Assembly (NCBI RefSeq): GCF_030915445.1
Contig: NZ_CP133264.1
Location: 5,613,208-5,677,207 of the forward strand
Reading direction: 5' to 3'
Origin: Clostridium sp. OS1-26
GTDB taxonomy: Bacteria > Bacillota > Clostridia > Clostridiales > Clostridiaceae
Length of the DNA: 64,000 nucleotides
Made by a program: the position numbers and the translations under genes. Positions 42,544 to 52,034 of this stretch are shown piece by piece; within the stretch, counting starts at the first letter, position 1; each line of letters starts with the position of its first letter. Under the pieces are notes generated by a model. The model saw only the letters and a program-made list of their open reading frames with translations. It ran no database searches and had not been told where the DNA came from.

Positions 42544-43826
42544 TTATCTTATAACCTTAGATAGAGCAATAAGTATACCTATTTTAGCATGGTCAAAAGT
42601 AAGTCCGCCTTGAAGGTATGCTATATAAGGTTCTCTTATAGGAGCATCAGCGGAAAGTTCTATAGAAGAACCTTGTATAAATGCACCTGCAGCCATTATT
42701 ACTTGATCTGTATATCCTGGCATATCCCATGGTTCACATTGAACAAAGGAATCAATAGGAGATCCAAGTTGTATACCCTTACAGAAATTTATAAGCTTTT
42801 CCTTGTCATTAAATTTAATTGCTTGAATTATATCACTTCTCTTATCCGTATATTTAGGAAGAACCTCAAAACCAGCAAGTTCCATTATTCTAGCACAAAA
42901 AGAGCTCCTTTTACAGCTTCAATTGCAACCTGTGGTGCAAGAAATAAACCTTGATATAAAAGCCTCATAACTCCAAAAGTTGATCCACACTCTCCTCCAA
43001 TGCCAGGAACAGTTAATCTATATGAAGCTTGAGTAACATACTCCTCTTTTCCTGCTATGTATCCTCCTGTTGGCGCTATCCCTCCACCTATATTTTTGAT
43101 TAGAGATCCAGCTACTAAGTCTGCTCCTACATCTGTAGGTTCTTGAGTATCTAAAAATTCTCCATAACAGTTGTCTACAAAACATATTACCTCTGGTCTT
43201 ATATTTTTAACAAAATCAATGATTTCTTTTATATCTGAGATTAATAAAGCCTTTCTCCAGCCATAACCAGTTGATCTCTGTATATGAACTAGCTTGATAC
43301 TTTTATCACTTTCAAGCTCAACCTTAATTTTATCCAAATTAAAGCCGCCATCTGATGTTAAATCTACTTGCTTGTAATTTACACCGTACTCTCTTAGCGA
43401 ACCAATATTTTTTTTATCACTAATACCTATTACATTATGTAGTGTATCATACGGAGTACCACAAATTGACATCATTGTATCTCCAGGCCTTAAGTTGCCA
43501 AATAACGCCGCACCTAATGCGTGTGTTCCATTTACGAAATGAGGTCTTACTAAAGCGCTTTCACAATTAAAAACTCTTGCATAAACTTTATCTAAGGAGT
43601 CCCTTCCTATATCACCATAACCGTAACCTGATGAATTGGTAAAATGTGAATCACTTATTCTTTCATCTTGAAGAGCGCTTAAAACCTTTAATTGGTTATA
43701 CTCTCTTATTTCATCATAGATTGCAAACTGCTCTTTTATATCATCTATAGCTTGTTCATAAAGTTCAATTGTTCTATCACTTATACCATAAATTTTACTA
43801 AGTTGTTTTTTCGTTAGATCTATCAT
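42544..43826 (-). pseudogene. Methionine gamma-lyase-family protein (YnbB type) split by a frameshift
   Basis: Two frames make one 427-aa PLP enzyme of the YnbB/aluminium-resistance group, the normal length. The first (43826-42885, 313 aa) holds the PLP domain (LVRPHFVNGTHALGAALFGN, GSLIKNIGGGIAPTGGYIAG with Lys). It ends EAVKGALFVLE-stop. The second (42885-42544) opens MELAGFEVLPKYTDKRSDII. A single extra T in the T5 run at plus-strand 42897-42901 would restore GALFCARIMELAGFEV. So a one-base loss in a homopolymer, real or from sequencing, breaks the gene. It normally lies between hfq and lexA in clostridia, as here. Confidence 0.85.
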
Positions 43827-43930
43827 TTTAAATAAAAACCTCCTGAATTTTATCCTGACCCTCCATTGCTTACGATGTCTTAATTCTCATCATTTGCAAA
43901 TAACACATTGTTTATATTAACATATAAAAA

Positions 43931-43958
43931 AAGAATAGGCAATTATAAGCCTATTCTT
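43931..43958 (-). terminator. Terminator of hfq
   Basis: AAGAATAGGC (43931-43940) pairs perfectly with 43949-43958, followed by seven T residues on the minus strand; it overlaps the hfq stop codon. Confidence 0.88.
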
Positions 43959-44202
43959 AAGTATCACTTTCTGAAACATTGTTATTAAATAAAACTGGCT
44001 TTGAAGGTGTAATAGTAGAAATGGCATGTTTATATACCATCATCTGTTTACCATCACAATCTAATATCACTGTAAAGCTATCAAAACCTTTTACATTGCC
44101 TTTAATTTGAAATCCATTTGTTAAATGTATTGTAACAAAGGTTCTATTCTTTCTTGCTCCATTTAAAAATATATCTTGTAGATTGTTCGCTGTTTTACTC
44201 AT
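43957..44202 (-). CDS. hfq: RNA chaperone Hfq
   Basis: 81 aa. Sm1 motif NGARKNRTFVTIHLTNGFQI, Sm2 motif YKHAISTITPS (clostridial KHA in place of E. coli KHA). Hexameric ring that binds U-rich and A-rich RNA. The true start is ATG 44202 after GGAGGG; the codons before it lie in the ribosome site. The gene lies 66 bases behind miaA, as in most bacteria. Confidence 0.96.
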   Translation of the reverse strand: MSKTANNLQDIFLNGARKNRTFVTIHLTNGFQIKGNVKGFDSFTVILDCDGKQMMVYKHAISTITPSKPVLFNNNVSESDT

Positions 44203-44268
44203 ATTCTTCACCCTCCACAACTTTTAATTATATTAATTCTATAAATATTATAAAATTCCTTTTATATT

Positions 44269-45207
44269 TTACGAATTCTTTAATGAAAGAAATTTTCCTG
44301 TTATATATTCCACTATTTCATTCTCATCATTAAATTTATCTTTATCTATCCATATTACTCTGTCATCTTTCCTGAACCAAGTAAGCTGTCTTTTGGCATA
44401 GTTTCTACTTCCCTTTTTGATGAGATAAATGGCTTCATCAAGAGATATATTGCCATCTAAATAATGCAGTATTTCCTTATAGCCAATTCCCTTCATCGAC
44501 TGCATATCTGCCGTGCAGCCCATGGCTTTTAATTTCTTAACCTCATCTATAAGTCCATTTTCAATCATAATATCCACTCTTCTATTTATTCTGTCGTATA
44601 ATTTATCTCTATCCATATTTAGAACAAAGTAATAAACATTATATGGTATATCATAAATGTCATTTTCTAAATTAAACTGACTTATAGTCTTTCCTGTAAG
44701 TTTAAAGACCTCTAAAGCTCTTATAACCCTCTTTAAATCATTAGGAAATAATCTGTTATATGACTCCAAATCGATATCCTTTAGTAAATTGTGCACATAT
44801 TCTTTTCCATTGATTTCAGCCATGCTTTGCAAGTACTCTCTATATTCTTCATCTACAGATGCTTCTGTAAAATCATAATTATAAATTAAAGAATTTATAT
44901 ATAGACCAGTTCCTCCAACTAGCATTGGAAGTTTTTGCCTTTCATCAATATTATCAATTGCTTTCTTTGCCATTTTTTTAAATTCAGAGACATTAAAACT
45001 TTCCTCAGGCTCTACGATATCTATGAGATAATGCGGTACTCCCTGCATTTCTTCTTTGGTAATTTTAGCTGAACCTATATCCATATGTTTATATATCTGC
45101 ATAGAGTCAGCTGATACTACTTCTCCATTAAGCCTTTTAGCTAATTTTATAGAAATATCTGTTTTTCCAACAGCTGTAGGGCCTGCAAGTATAAATAAGT
45201 CTTTCAT
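44269..45207 (-). CDS. miaA: tRNA dimethylallyltransferase
   Basis: 312 aa. P-loop LAGPTAVGKTDISIKLA, SADSMQIYKHMDIGSAKIT, the DIVEPEESF strand, and the zinc-less DMAPP core GGTGLYINSLIYNYDF; the C-terminal RNA-binding region holds RNYAKRQLTWFR. It adds a dimethylallyl group to A37 of tRNAs reading UNN codons; MiaB then thiomethylates it. ATG 45207 follows AAGGGGG. The 5' end overlaps mutL's stop region closely, so translation is probably coupled. Confidence 0.96.
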   Translation of the reverse strand: MKDLFILAGPTAVGKTDISIKLAKRLNGEVVSADSMQIYKHMDIGSAKITKEEMQGVPHYLIDIVEPEESFNVSEFKKMAKKAIDNIDERQKLPMLVGGTGLYINSLIYNYDFTEASVDEEYREYLQSMAEINGKEYVHNLLKDIDLESYNRLFPNDLKRVIRALEVFKLTGKTISQFNLENDIYDIPYNVYYFVLNMDRDKLYDRINRRVDIMIENGLIDEVKKLKAMGCTADMQSMKGIGYKEILHYLDGNISLDEAIYLIKKGSRNYAKRQLTWFRKDDRVIWIDKDKFNDENEIVEYITGKFLSLKNS

Positions 45208-45221
45208 AAAATTCCCCCTTA

Positions 45222-47162
45222 TCACTGTATTCTCTTAAATCTTTTCTCTAATTCATTTAATGTGAATTTCATTATGGTCGGTCTTCCGTGGGGGCAAGTA
45301 AAGGGATCATCAATAAACCTTAAATCCTCAACGAGCGTTTTCATTTCTATATTTGATAAGCTATTGTTAGCTTTTACTGCAGATTTACATGCAAGCTTAG
45401 CTATGGAGTTATATTTAATTTCCCAGGTTTGACCAGAACCCATATTTTTCAAATTATCTAGTATATCCATAAATAAATTTTTAATATCTGGTTTACCTAA
45501 TATAAGAGGTACTTCCCTTATACTTATGGTATTTTCTCCAAAGACTTCGATATTAAAACCAGATTTCTTAAATATGTCATTATTTTCTAAATAGTAATCG
45601 TAATCTTCTGGTGTAAGCTCAATAACCGCTGGAGTTATGAGAACCTGTGACATAACTTTATTTTCTTGTATGCTTTTTTTATATTTTTCAAACAGTATTT
45701 TTTCATGTGCTGCATGCTGATCTATTAAATATAAGTTGTCTGAAGCTTCTGCAAGAATATACGTACTTCGAAACTGCCCTATTATAGCAAGAACTGGGAA
45801 CTTTGCAACCTTTTCTTCCTTTGTTTCTTGATATGTTTCTATATTCTCTTTCACATTACTTTGCTCACTTAATACTTCAGTACTATTAATATTAAGTGGC
45901 GTATTTTGCTTTGATACTTCACTTTCCTTTATACTATCAGCTGAATTATAACTTAATTCTTTTAAATCATTTTTTTGATTACCTAAAAAGTTATTTTCTA
46001 GGTTGCACTCATAGTTTTTATTATTACCATAATTTTCAACTTTATAATTACTTTCATTAAAAGTATTTAAATCTATTGGCAATTGAATGGTGCTGATTTC
46101 TTCCTTTATATAATTTGATTCCTCATTCTTTGCCAAAACCTCATCATCAAAAGGTATATCAAAAGAGTTTCTTAAGCTATTTCTTAAAGCTTCATGAATC
46201 GCATCAAAGGTTAGCTTAAAAATTTCTCTATCATCCCTAAATTTTATCTCTGATTTTGTTGGATGAACGTTTACGTCAATAAACTCTGGGAATATATCTA
46301 AAAAAACAACGAAAAAGGGGTATTTGTTAACAGTTAAAAAGGATTTAAATGCATTTTCTACTGCTGCAGTAATAAGTTTACTCTTAATATATCTCTTGTT
46401 TACAAATATACTTTGATTATTTCTGCTTCCTCTGCTTATCTCTGAATTGCCAATGAATCCATGAATGGAGGATATATCTGAATGTTTTTCAAAAGCTATA
46501 ATATTATCGCATATTGATTTACCATATACTGCCCTTATAGCGTCTGCTAGTTTTCCTGTTCCATATGTGTTTAAAACCTTTTTTCCATTATTAAAAAGCT
46601 TAAAAGAAATATTAGAATTAGCTAATGCAAGCCTATTAAGTATATCTGATATGTAAGCAGCTTCTCTACTGGATGATTTCAAAAACTTCTTTCTTGCAGG
46701 AACATTAAAGAATAAATCTTTTATTTCTATAGTTGTACCTACATTACAACCTGCATCTTTAATATAATCTAAAATACCGCCATTTATGGAAATTTCCTTA
46801 CCATAATCATATTCTTCAGTTCTACTTTTTAAAACTGTATTTGAAACTGCAGCAATGCTGGCTAAAGCCTCTCCTCTAAAACCCATGGTGTTTATAGCGT
46901 ATATATCGTTTATGGAATTTATTTTGCTTGTTGCATGGGGCATAAAAGCCTTTTCTATATCTTCTGGATGAATACCATGCCCATCATCTAAAACTTTAAT
47001 ACTTTTCTGCCCACCGTCTTCTATTTCTACAATTATATTTTTGGCTCCTGAATCTATACTATTTTCAATTAGTTCTTTTACAACAGAAGAAGGACGTTCC
47101 ACTACTTCACCAGCAGCTATTTTATTAGAAGTTTCTATATCTAATATATTAATTCTCTTCAA
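45222..47162 (-). CDS. mutL: DNA mismatch repair protein MutL
   Basis: 646 aa. GHKL ATPase N-terminus (NKIAAGEVVERPSSVVKELI, DDGHGIHPEDI, TMGFRGEALASIAAV), an acidic Ser/Asn-rich linker (about 350-450) and a C-terminal endonuclease domain with LIDQHAAHEKILFEKY and CPHGRPT. The DQHAxHE motif marks the metal-dependent nicking type used by bacteria without MutH. The start is TTG 47162 with AGAAGGTGA upstream. It belongs to the mutS-mutL-miaA-hfq row, but a folded element divides it from mutS. Confidence 0.96.
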   Translation of the reverse strand: MKRINILDIETSNKIAAGEVVERPSSVVKELIENSIDSGAKNIIVEIEDGGQKSIKVLDDGHGIHPEDIEKAFMPHATSKINSINDIYAINTMGFRGEALASIAAVSNTVLKSRTEEYDYGKEISINGGILDYIKDAGCNVGTTIEIKDLFFNVPARKKFLKSSSREAAYISDILNRLALANSNISFKLFNNGKKVLNTYGTGKLADAIRAVYGKSICDNIIAFEKHSDISSIHGFIGNSEISRGSRNNQSIFVNKRYIKSKLITAAVENAFKSFLTVNKYPFFVVFLDIFPEFIDVNVHPTKSEIKFRDDREIFKLTFDAIHEALRNSLRNSFDIPFDDEVLAKNEESNYIKEEISTIQLPIDLNTFNESNYKVENYGNNKNYECNLENNFLGNQKNDLKELSYNSADSIKESEVSKQNTPLNINSTEVLSEQSNVKENIETYQETKEEKVAKFPVLAIIGQFRSTYILAEASDNLYLIDQHAAHEKILFEKYKKSIQENKVMSQVLITPAVIELTPEDYDYYLENNDIFKKSGFNIEVFGENTISIREVPLILGKPDIKNLFMDILDNLKNMGSGQTWEIKYNSIAKLACKSAVKANNSLSNIEMKTLVEDLRFIDDPFTCPHGRPTIMKFTLNELEKRFKRIQ

Positions 47163-47189
47163 ATAATCACCTTCTAACTACAAGTTAAG

Positions 47190-47312
47190 CATATGAAAAT
47201 AAATAACGAGTCAAAGATGCTAGTATATTTTGTGTCAGACGGAAAGCAGGTTCTGCTGACGCAGTATTCATAAAATATACTTTCATACCGACTTGTTATT
47301 TATTTCAATATG
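47190..47312. repeat. Nested inverted-repeat element between mutS and mutL
   Basis: 23-base arms at 47190-47212 and 47290-47312 match at 20 positions; inside them AGTATATTTTGTG (47222-47234) matches 47269-47281 at 12 of 13; a third pairing (AGCAG/CTGCT) closes the top. The mismatches are mostly G-U compatible. The 123-base unit looks like a MITE-type relic or an RNA structure in the mutS-mutL message. Confidence 0.6.
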
Positions 47313-47322
47313 CCTTAATCTT

Positions 47323-50028
47323 CTATAATGTTTTTGTTCTTTTTATTATATCATAAAGTTTATTGAATCCTTCCATAGGAGTCATATTTAATATATCAAT
47401 GGAGGCTATTTCCTTAAGCATATTTTCTCTTTCTATATAAGAAAAATCAATTTGCTCCAAAGTATTCTTATCTAAAGCTACTTCTTTTTGAGCTTCTATA
47501 CTTGAACTTTCTTTTACTATTTCATTTCTATTCTCTGTTCTATCCGTTTCATCTATCTTATCTTTAATGACCTTCTTTGCTGCATCATTAATTTCTTCTA
47601 TATTTACATCACTTGATTTATCACTTTCTATCTTACTCAATATCTCCTTAGCTCTATCTATAACATCGCTAGGGAGTCCTGCAAGCTTAGCTACTTCTAT
47701 ACCATAAGATTGATCTGCTCCACCTCTTATAATCTTATGTAAAAATACTATATCACTTCCAACCTCTTTAACAGATACCGAGTAGTTCTTAACACCCTCT
47801 AGCAGCCCTTCAAGTTTAGTAAGTTCATGGTAGTGTGTAGCAAAGAGGGTTTTACATCTAAGTTTTTTGTTTTTGCAGATATATTCTATTACAGCCCATG
47901 CAATACTTAAGCCATCATACGTACTGGTTCCTCTTCCAACCTCATCAAGCAATATAAGACTTTTATTAGTTGCGTTTCTTAGTATATTAGAAACCTCCCA
48001 CATTTCTACCATAAAAGTACTTTTACCTGCCGCCAAATCATCTGATGCCCCTATTCTAGTAAATATTTTGTCACAAATAGATATAACAGCCTTTTTTGCA
48101 GGAACAAAACTTCCTATCTGAGCCATAATTACCGTTAAAGCAACTTGCCTCATGTAGGTTGATTTTCCAGCCATATTAGGTCCAGTTATTAATAAAAGCT
48201 GCTCATCCGTCGTATTAATATGAGTATCATTAGATATGAAACTTCCTGATGATATCATCTTTTCTACAACTGGGTGTCTTCCTTCCTCAATATATATATC
48301 TTCACTATTGTTTATTTCCGGTTTGCAAAAATTGTTTTCCAGCGCTATGATAGCTAAAGAGCTCAAACAATCAAGCTCAGATACTATTCTTGCTGTTTGC
48401 TGCATTCTATCAACCTGAGCCTCTATCTTTTCTCTAAGTTCAACAAATATATCATACTCCAAATTTATAAGTTTTTCTTCTGCACCTAGTATTTTATCTT
48501 CCATTTCTTTTAGCTCTGGAGTTATATACCTTTCAGCATTTGCTAATGTCTGTTTTCTTATGTATCTCCCCTCTGGAACTAAGTTGAAATTACTTTTCGT
48601 TATCTCAATATAATACCCAAATACTTTGTTGTATCCTACTTTAAGAGATTTAATTCCTGTTACTTCTCTCTCATTATTTTCTAGAGAGGCTATCCATTCT
48701 TTTCCGTGTACCTTAGCTATTCGTAATTCATCAACTTCTTTATTAAAGCCTTCCTTTATTAGATTTCCTTCTTTTATTGAAATAGATGGATTTTCTAATA
48801 TTGCTTCATCTAATATTTTATAGACATCCTCTAGCTCATCTAAGTTTTTATACATGTCTAAATGTAGTTTGCTTGTAAAGCTTGAAAGTATGTTCTTTAT
48901 GCCTGGTATTTTTTCAATAGATGCTTTTAAAGATGTTAATTCCTTTGCATTAACACTTTTAGAAGATATTTTGCCAACTAATCTTTCAATATCGTATATC
49001 TCTTTTAACGCATCTTTTAAATCTTCATGTAAGGACAGATTGTTTAAAAGTTCTTCTACTGCATCCAATCTGTTTTGTATAGCAGTTTTATCTACTAAGG
49101 GCTGTTCAACCCATCTTCTTAGTTGTCTTCCGCCCATTGCAGTATTAGTTTTATCCATTACCCAAAGCAAAGAACCTTTTTTGCTCTTTTCTCTTAAGTT
49201 TTCAGTTAGCTCAAGATTTCTTCTTGAATTTGAATCTATACTTAAATAATCTACAATACTATAATATTGAAAATTATTTATATGTGATAAGGAAGTTTTC
49301 TGTGTCTCTATTACATATTTTAAAAGGGAACCGCAGCATCTTACTAAATCACTGCTGTATTCTTTTTCATTAAAGTTAGGAAATTGCTCTTTTAATATAT
49401 CCACTATATTAGATAGAAAAAATTCTTCTGGAAGCTTTGTAAAGGATGCAGTGCATCTTTCTTTAATTTCAGAACATATTTTTTCGTCTAATGCATCTTG
49501 TATTAATATTTCTTTAGGCATATACTTTGCCACTTCATCTAAAACAACAGATATATCTAGTGATGCATCTGTACAGTTAAAATCTCCGGTAGAAATATCT
49601 GCAAAACTTAAAGCGAAAGAGTTTTTTTCATTATTTATATATAAACTCATTATATAGTTATTTTTATTGTCCTCTAGGAATGAAGAATCGGTGTACGTAC
49701 CTGGAGTAATTACTTTTATGATACCCCTTTTAACTATTCCTTTAGAAGCAGAAGGGTCTTCAAGTTGCTCGCAAATGGCTATTTTATATCCTTTGTTTAC
49801 TAATCTGCTTATATATGTATTAGCAGCATGAAATGGTATTCCGCACATAGGGGCTCTTTTTTCCAATCCACAATCTCTACCTGTAAGCACAAGTTCTAAT
49901 TCTTTTGATGCTGTTTCAGCATCCTCAAAAAACATTTCGTAAAAATCGCCTAATCTAAAAAATAATATACAATCTTTGCAGCTTTCTTTTACCTGTAAAT
50001 ACTGCTGCATCATTGGAGTTAAACCCAC
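47323..50028 (-). CDS. mutS: DNA mismatch repair protein MutS
   Basis: 901 aa. Mismatch-binding domain with the Phe-x-Glu element in FFRLGDFYEMFFEDA, core and clamp regions, and the ATPase: ITGPNMAGKSTYMRQVAL, LILLDEVGRGTSTYDGLSIA, TLFATHYHELTKLEG. The helix-turn-helix dimer region follows (GLPSDVIDRAKEIL). GTG start at 50028 (reading MGLTPMMQQYL, the usual clostridial start) with GGGAGGT six bases upstream. It recognises mispairs and recruits MutL, encoded just downstream. Confidence 0.96.
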   Translation of the reverse strand: MGLTPMMQQYLQVKESCKDCILFFRLGDFYEMFFEDAETASKELELVLTGRDCGLEKRAPMCGIPFHAANTYISRLVNKGYKIAICEQLEDPSASKGIVKRGIIKVITPGTYTDSSFLEDNKNNYIMSLYINNEKNSFALSFADISTGDFNCTDASLDISVVLDEVAKYMPKEILIQDALDEKICSEIKERCTASFTKLPEEFFLSNIVDILKEQFPNFNEKEYSSDLVRCCGSLLKYVIETQKTSLSHINNFQYYSIVDYLSIDSNSRRNLELTENLREKSKKGSLLWVMDKTNTAMGGRQLRRWVEQPLVDKTAIQNRLDAVEELLNNLSLHEDLKDALKEIYDIERLVGKISSKSVNAKELTSLKASIEKIPGIKNILSSFTSKLHLDMYKNLDELEDVYKILDEAILENPSISIKEGNLIKEGFNKEVDELRIAKVHGKEWIASLENNEREVTGIKSLKVGYNKVFGYYIEITKSNFNLVPEGRYIRKQTLANAERYITPELKEMEDKILGAEEKLINLEYDIFVELREKIEAQVDRMQQTARIVSELDCLSSLAIIALENNFCKPEINNSEDIYIEEGRHPVVEKMISSGSFISNDTHINTTDEQLLLITGPNMAGKSTYMRQVALTVIMAQIGSFVPAKKAVISICDKIFTRIGASDDLAAGKSTFMVEMWEVSNILRNATNKSLILLDEVGRGTSTYDGLSIAWAVIEYICKNKKLRCKTLFATHYHELTKLEGLLEGVKNYSVSVKEVGSDIVFLHKIIRGGADQSYGIEVAKLAGLPSDVIDRAKEILSKIESDKSSDVNIEEINDAAKKVIKDKIDETDRTENRNEIVKESSSIEAQKEVALDKNTLEQIDFSYIERENMLKEIASIDILNMTPMEGFNKLYDIIKRTKTL

Positions 50029-50095
50029 TTTGCTACCTCCCTCTATAATCTTTAATTTTCCTTAATATATTAGCTCCTTAGTTAGCTTATAAAAT

Positions 50096-50124
50096 AAAAA
50101 GCCCTTTATATTTAAGAGCTTTTT
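50096..50124 (-). terminator. Terminator between miaB and mutS
   Basis: AAAAAGCCCTT (50096-50106) pairs with AAGAGCTTTTT (50114-50124) with one mismatch. Confidence 0.7.
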
Positions 50125-50199
50125 ATCCGGCGGCTATCGCCTCTGGATAACTTATTCTAAGCTTTAGGTGAAGCAAATCATTCTCCCTAAAGCTTTAGA
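50123..50199 (+). repeat. Structured repeat, copy 1
   Basis: Order of parts: TTTATCCGG, a small GGC-TATC-GCC hairpin, CTGGATAAC (50143-50151), TTCTAAGC (50155-50162), AGGTGAAG and a closing CCTAAAGC. The same order (TTTATCCG, hairpin, CTGGATAAC, TTCTAAGC, AGGTGGAG) occurs on the minus strand at 56323-56439. It lies after the end of miaB. It may be a MITE or a guide/structural RNA end of a lost IS200/IS605-like element; the type is not known to me. Confidence 0.55.
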
Positions 50200-50226
50200 A
50201 TTCTGATTATCTTATAGTATAAGATG

Positions 50227-51594
50227 TTAAATCTGTTCTCCAACTAATGAAAATGAATTAGCTTTTATTATCTTAACATTAACTAATTTACCTATACTGT
50301 CTTTTTCACCAGCCAAATTTACTAGTTTGCCTGTTCTTGTTCTTCCCATTAATTTTTCCTCATCATTTTTACTTAAACCTTCAACAAGCACTTCAACTGT
50401 TCTACCTTGATATTCCTTGTTTTTATTAGCAGATGATTCATTTATTACTTCAATCAATCTATTAAATCTATCATGCTTAATATCATCAGATATTTGGTCT
50501 TCCATCTCGTCTGCTGGAGTTCCTTTTCTTTTTGAATATATAAATGTAAAGGCTGAATCATACTGCACTTTTCTTGCAAGGTCTAGAGTTTCTTCAAAAT
50601 CTTCTTCTGTTTCACCAGGGAAACCTACAATAATATCAGTACTTATAGCCACATCTGGTATGGTCTTTTTTATTCTATCCATTAATTCTAAATATTGTTC
50701 CTTTGTATAACTTCTGTTCATCCTTTTTAGTATTCTACTAGAGCCTGATTGTACAGGAAGATGTATATATTCACATAATTTATCACATTCAGCTATAGCA
50801 TCTATTACATCTTGAGTTAAATCTTTAGGGTGAGATGTCATAAACCTAACTCTTTCCAAACCTTCTATATTATTTATTCTTCTTAAAAGTTCAGCAAAAG
50901 TAAGTCTTGGCTCTAAATCTTTTCCATATGAATTTACATTTTGTCCTAGCAAAGTAATTTCTTTGTATCCCAATGCAACTAATTCACCAATTTCTTTTTC
51001 TATATCTTCTGGTTTTCTACTTCTCTCTCTGCCCCTTACATAAGGTACTATACAATAGGTACAGAAATTGTTACATCCATACATTATTGTAACAAAAGCT
51101 TTGACATCGCTTTCTCTGTCTACCGGAATACCTTCTACAATTCCTTCCTCTTTATCTTGTATCTCTATTACTGATTTGCCCTCTTGTTTTACTCTGTTTA
51201 GATATTCTGGAAATTTGTAAGCATTATGTGTTCCAAATATAATATCTACAAAAGGAAACTTCTTTAATATACTTTCCGCCATGTCCTTTTGCTGCATCAT
51301 ACAACCACATACTGCTATTACTAGTTCTGGGTTATTTTCCTTCAGTTTTTTTAATGCACCAAGATTTCCGTATACCTTAAGCTCTGCATTTTCTCTTACA
51401 CAACAGGTGTTAAATATTATTAAATCTGCATTATGCTTATTATTTGTTCTTCCATAACCTATTTTTTTAAGCATACCGGAAAGCTTTTCTGAGTCTTCCT
51501 CATTCATCTGGCAGCCCCAAGTTTCAAGATAAAAATGTTTTTTACCTTCTGTGCTTTCATTTATTTTAAAATTAATTCTCTTGTAATTATTCAT
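50227..51594 (-). CDS. miaB: tRNA-2-methylthio-N6-dimethylallyladenosine synthase
   Basis: 455 aa. UPF0004 N-terminus with three cluster Cys (LETWGCQMN, NTCCVRENA, AVCGCMMQQ), radical SAM domain with MYGCNNFCTYCIVPYVRGR (CxxxCxxC), and a C-terminal TRAM domain (GRTVEVLVEG to KANSFSLVGE). It thiomethylates i6A37, the product of MiaA. Two [4Fe-4S] clusters are expected. ATG 51594 with GAGGTGA upstream. First gene of the miaB-mutS-mutL-miaA-hfq row, separated from mutS by a terminator. Confidence 0.96.
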   Translation of the reverse strand: MNNYKRINFKINESTEGKKHFYLETWGCQMNEEDSEKLSGMLKKIGYGRTNNKHNADLIIFNTCCVRENAELKVYGNLGALKKLKENNPELVIAVCGCMMQQKDMAESILKKFPFVDIIFGTHNAYKFPEYLNRVKQEGKSVIEIQDKEEGIVEGIPVDRESDVKAFVTIMYGCNNFCTYCIVPYVRGRERSRKPEDIEKEIGELVALGYKEITLLGQNVNSYGKDLEPRLTFAELLRRINNIEGLERVRFMTSHPKDLTQDVIDAIAECDKLCEYIHLPVQSGSSRILKRMNRSYTKEQYLELMDRIKKTIPDVAISTDIIVGFPGETEEDFEETLDLARKVQYDSAFTFIYSKRKGTPADEMEDQISDDIKHDRFNRLIEVINESSANKNKEYQGRTVEVLVEGLSKNDEEKLMGRTRTGKLVNLAGEKDSIGKLVNVKIIKANSFSLVGEQI

Positions 51595-51720
51595 TATTTT
51601 TCACCTCATAGTAACCTTAAATTTATATGCAATATACTATTAATATTGTACTATTTACATTACAATTAATATATTATACTGTATTTTATATAAAATTAAA
51701 AGAGAAAGAATTGTTTCTAC

Positions 51721-51767
51721 AATTTATTAATATATACTTATTCTTTGCAAGTATATATTAATAAATT
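51721..51767. repeat. 19-bp perfect palindromic arms upstream of aminotransferase
   Basis: AATTTATTAATATATACTT (51721-51739) is repeated in perfect inversion at 51749-51767 with a 9-base loop. It lies between the divergent miaB and aminotransferase genes. There is no G+C and no T tract, so it is not a normal terminator; it could be a cruciform or operator. Confidence 0.6.
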
Positions 51768-51812
51768 TAAGAATTTACCCCATTCAAAATTTCAAATTAT
51801 TATAAATTGCCA

Positions 51813-51973
51813 TTGAAAACTTACAAAAAAAATTGTATCATTGATAGTGGAGAGAATGTTTTATATTAATTTAATGAAATTTGAAAAGGTTTACAAAATG
51901 TTCTTAATTTTGAGACAACCTTCTCTTTATGTTGCAATTTATGTATTTTTATACTGTTAAAGAAGGGTTTTTT
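51813..51973 (+). promoter_or_regulatory. Promoter and attenuator-like leader of the aminotransferase gene
   Basis: TTGAAA (51813-51818), 17-base spacer, TATCAT (51836-51841). In the leader a hairpin forms between AACCTTCTCTTTA (from 51917) and TTAAAGAAGGGTT (to 51969), followed by TTTTTT. An upstream AAGGTT could pair with AACCTT and break that hairpin. This looks like transcription attenuation. No known riboswitch or T-box core is seen in the 440-base gap 51595-52034. Confidence 0.45.
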
Positions 51974-52034
51974 CAATTTTTGTAGAATAATATACTAAGT
52001 AGACCTTAAAAAATTAATTTCGGAGGGATATTTT

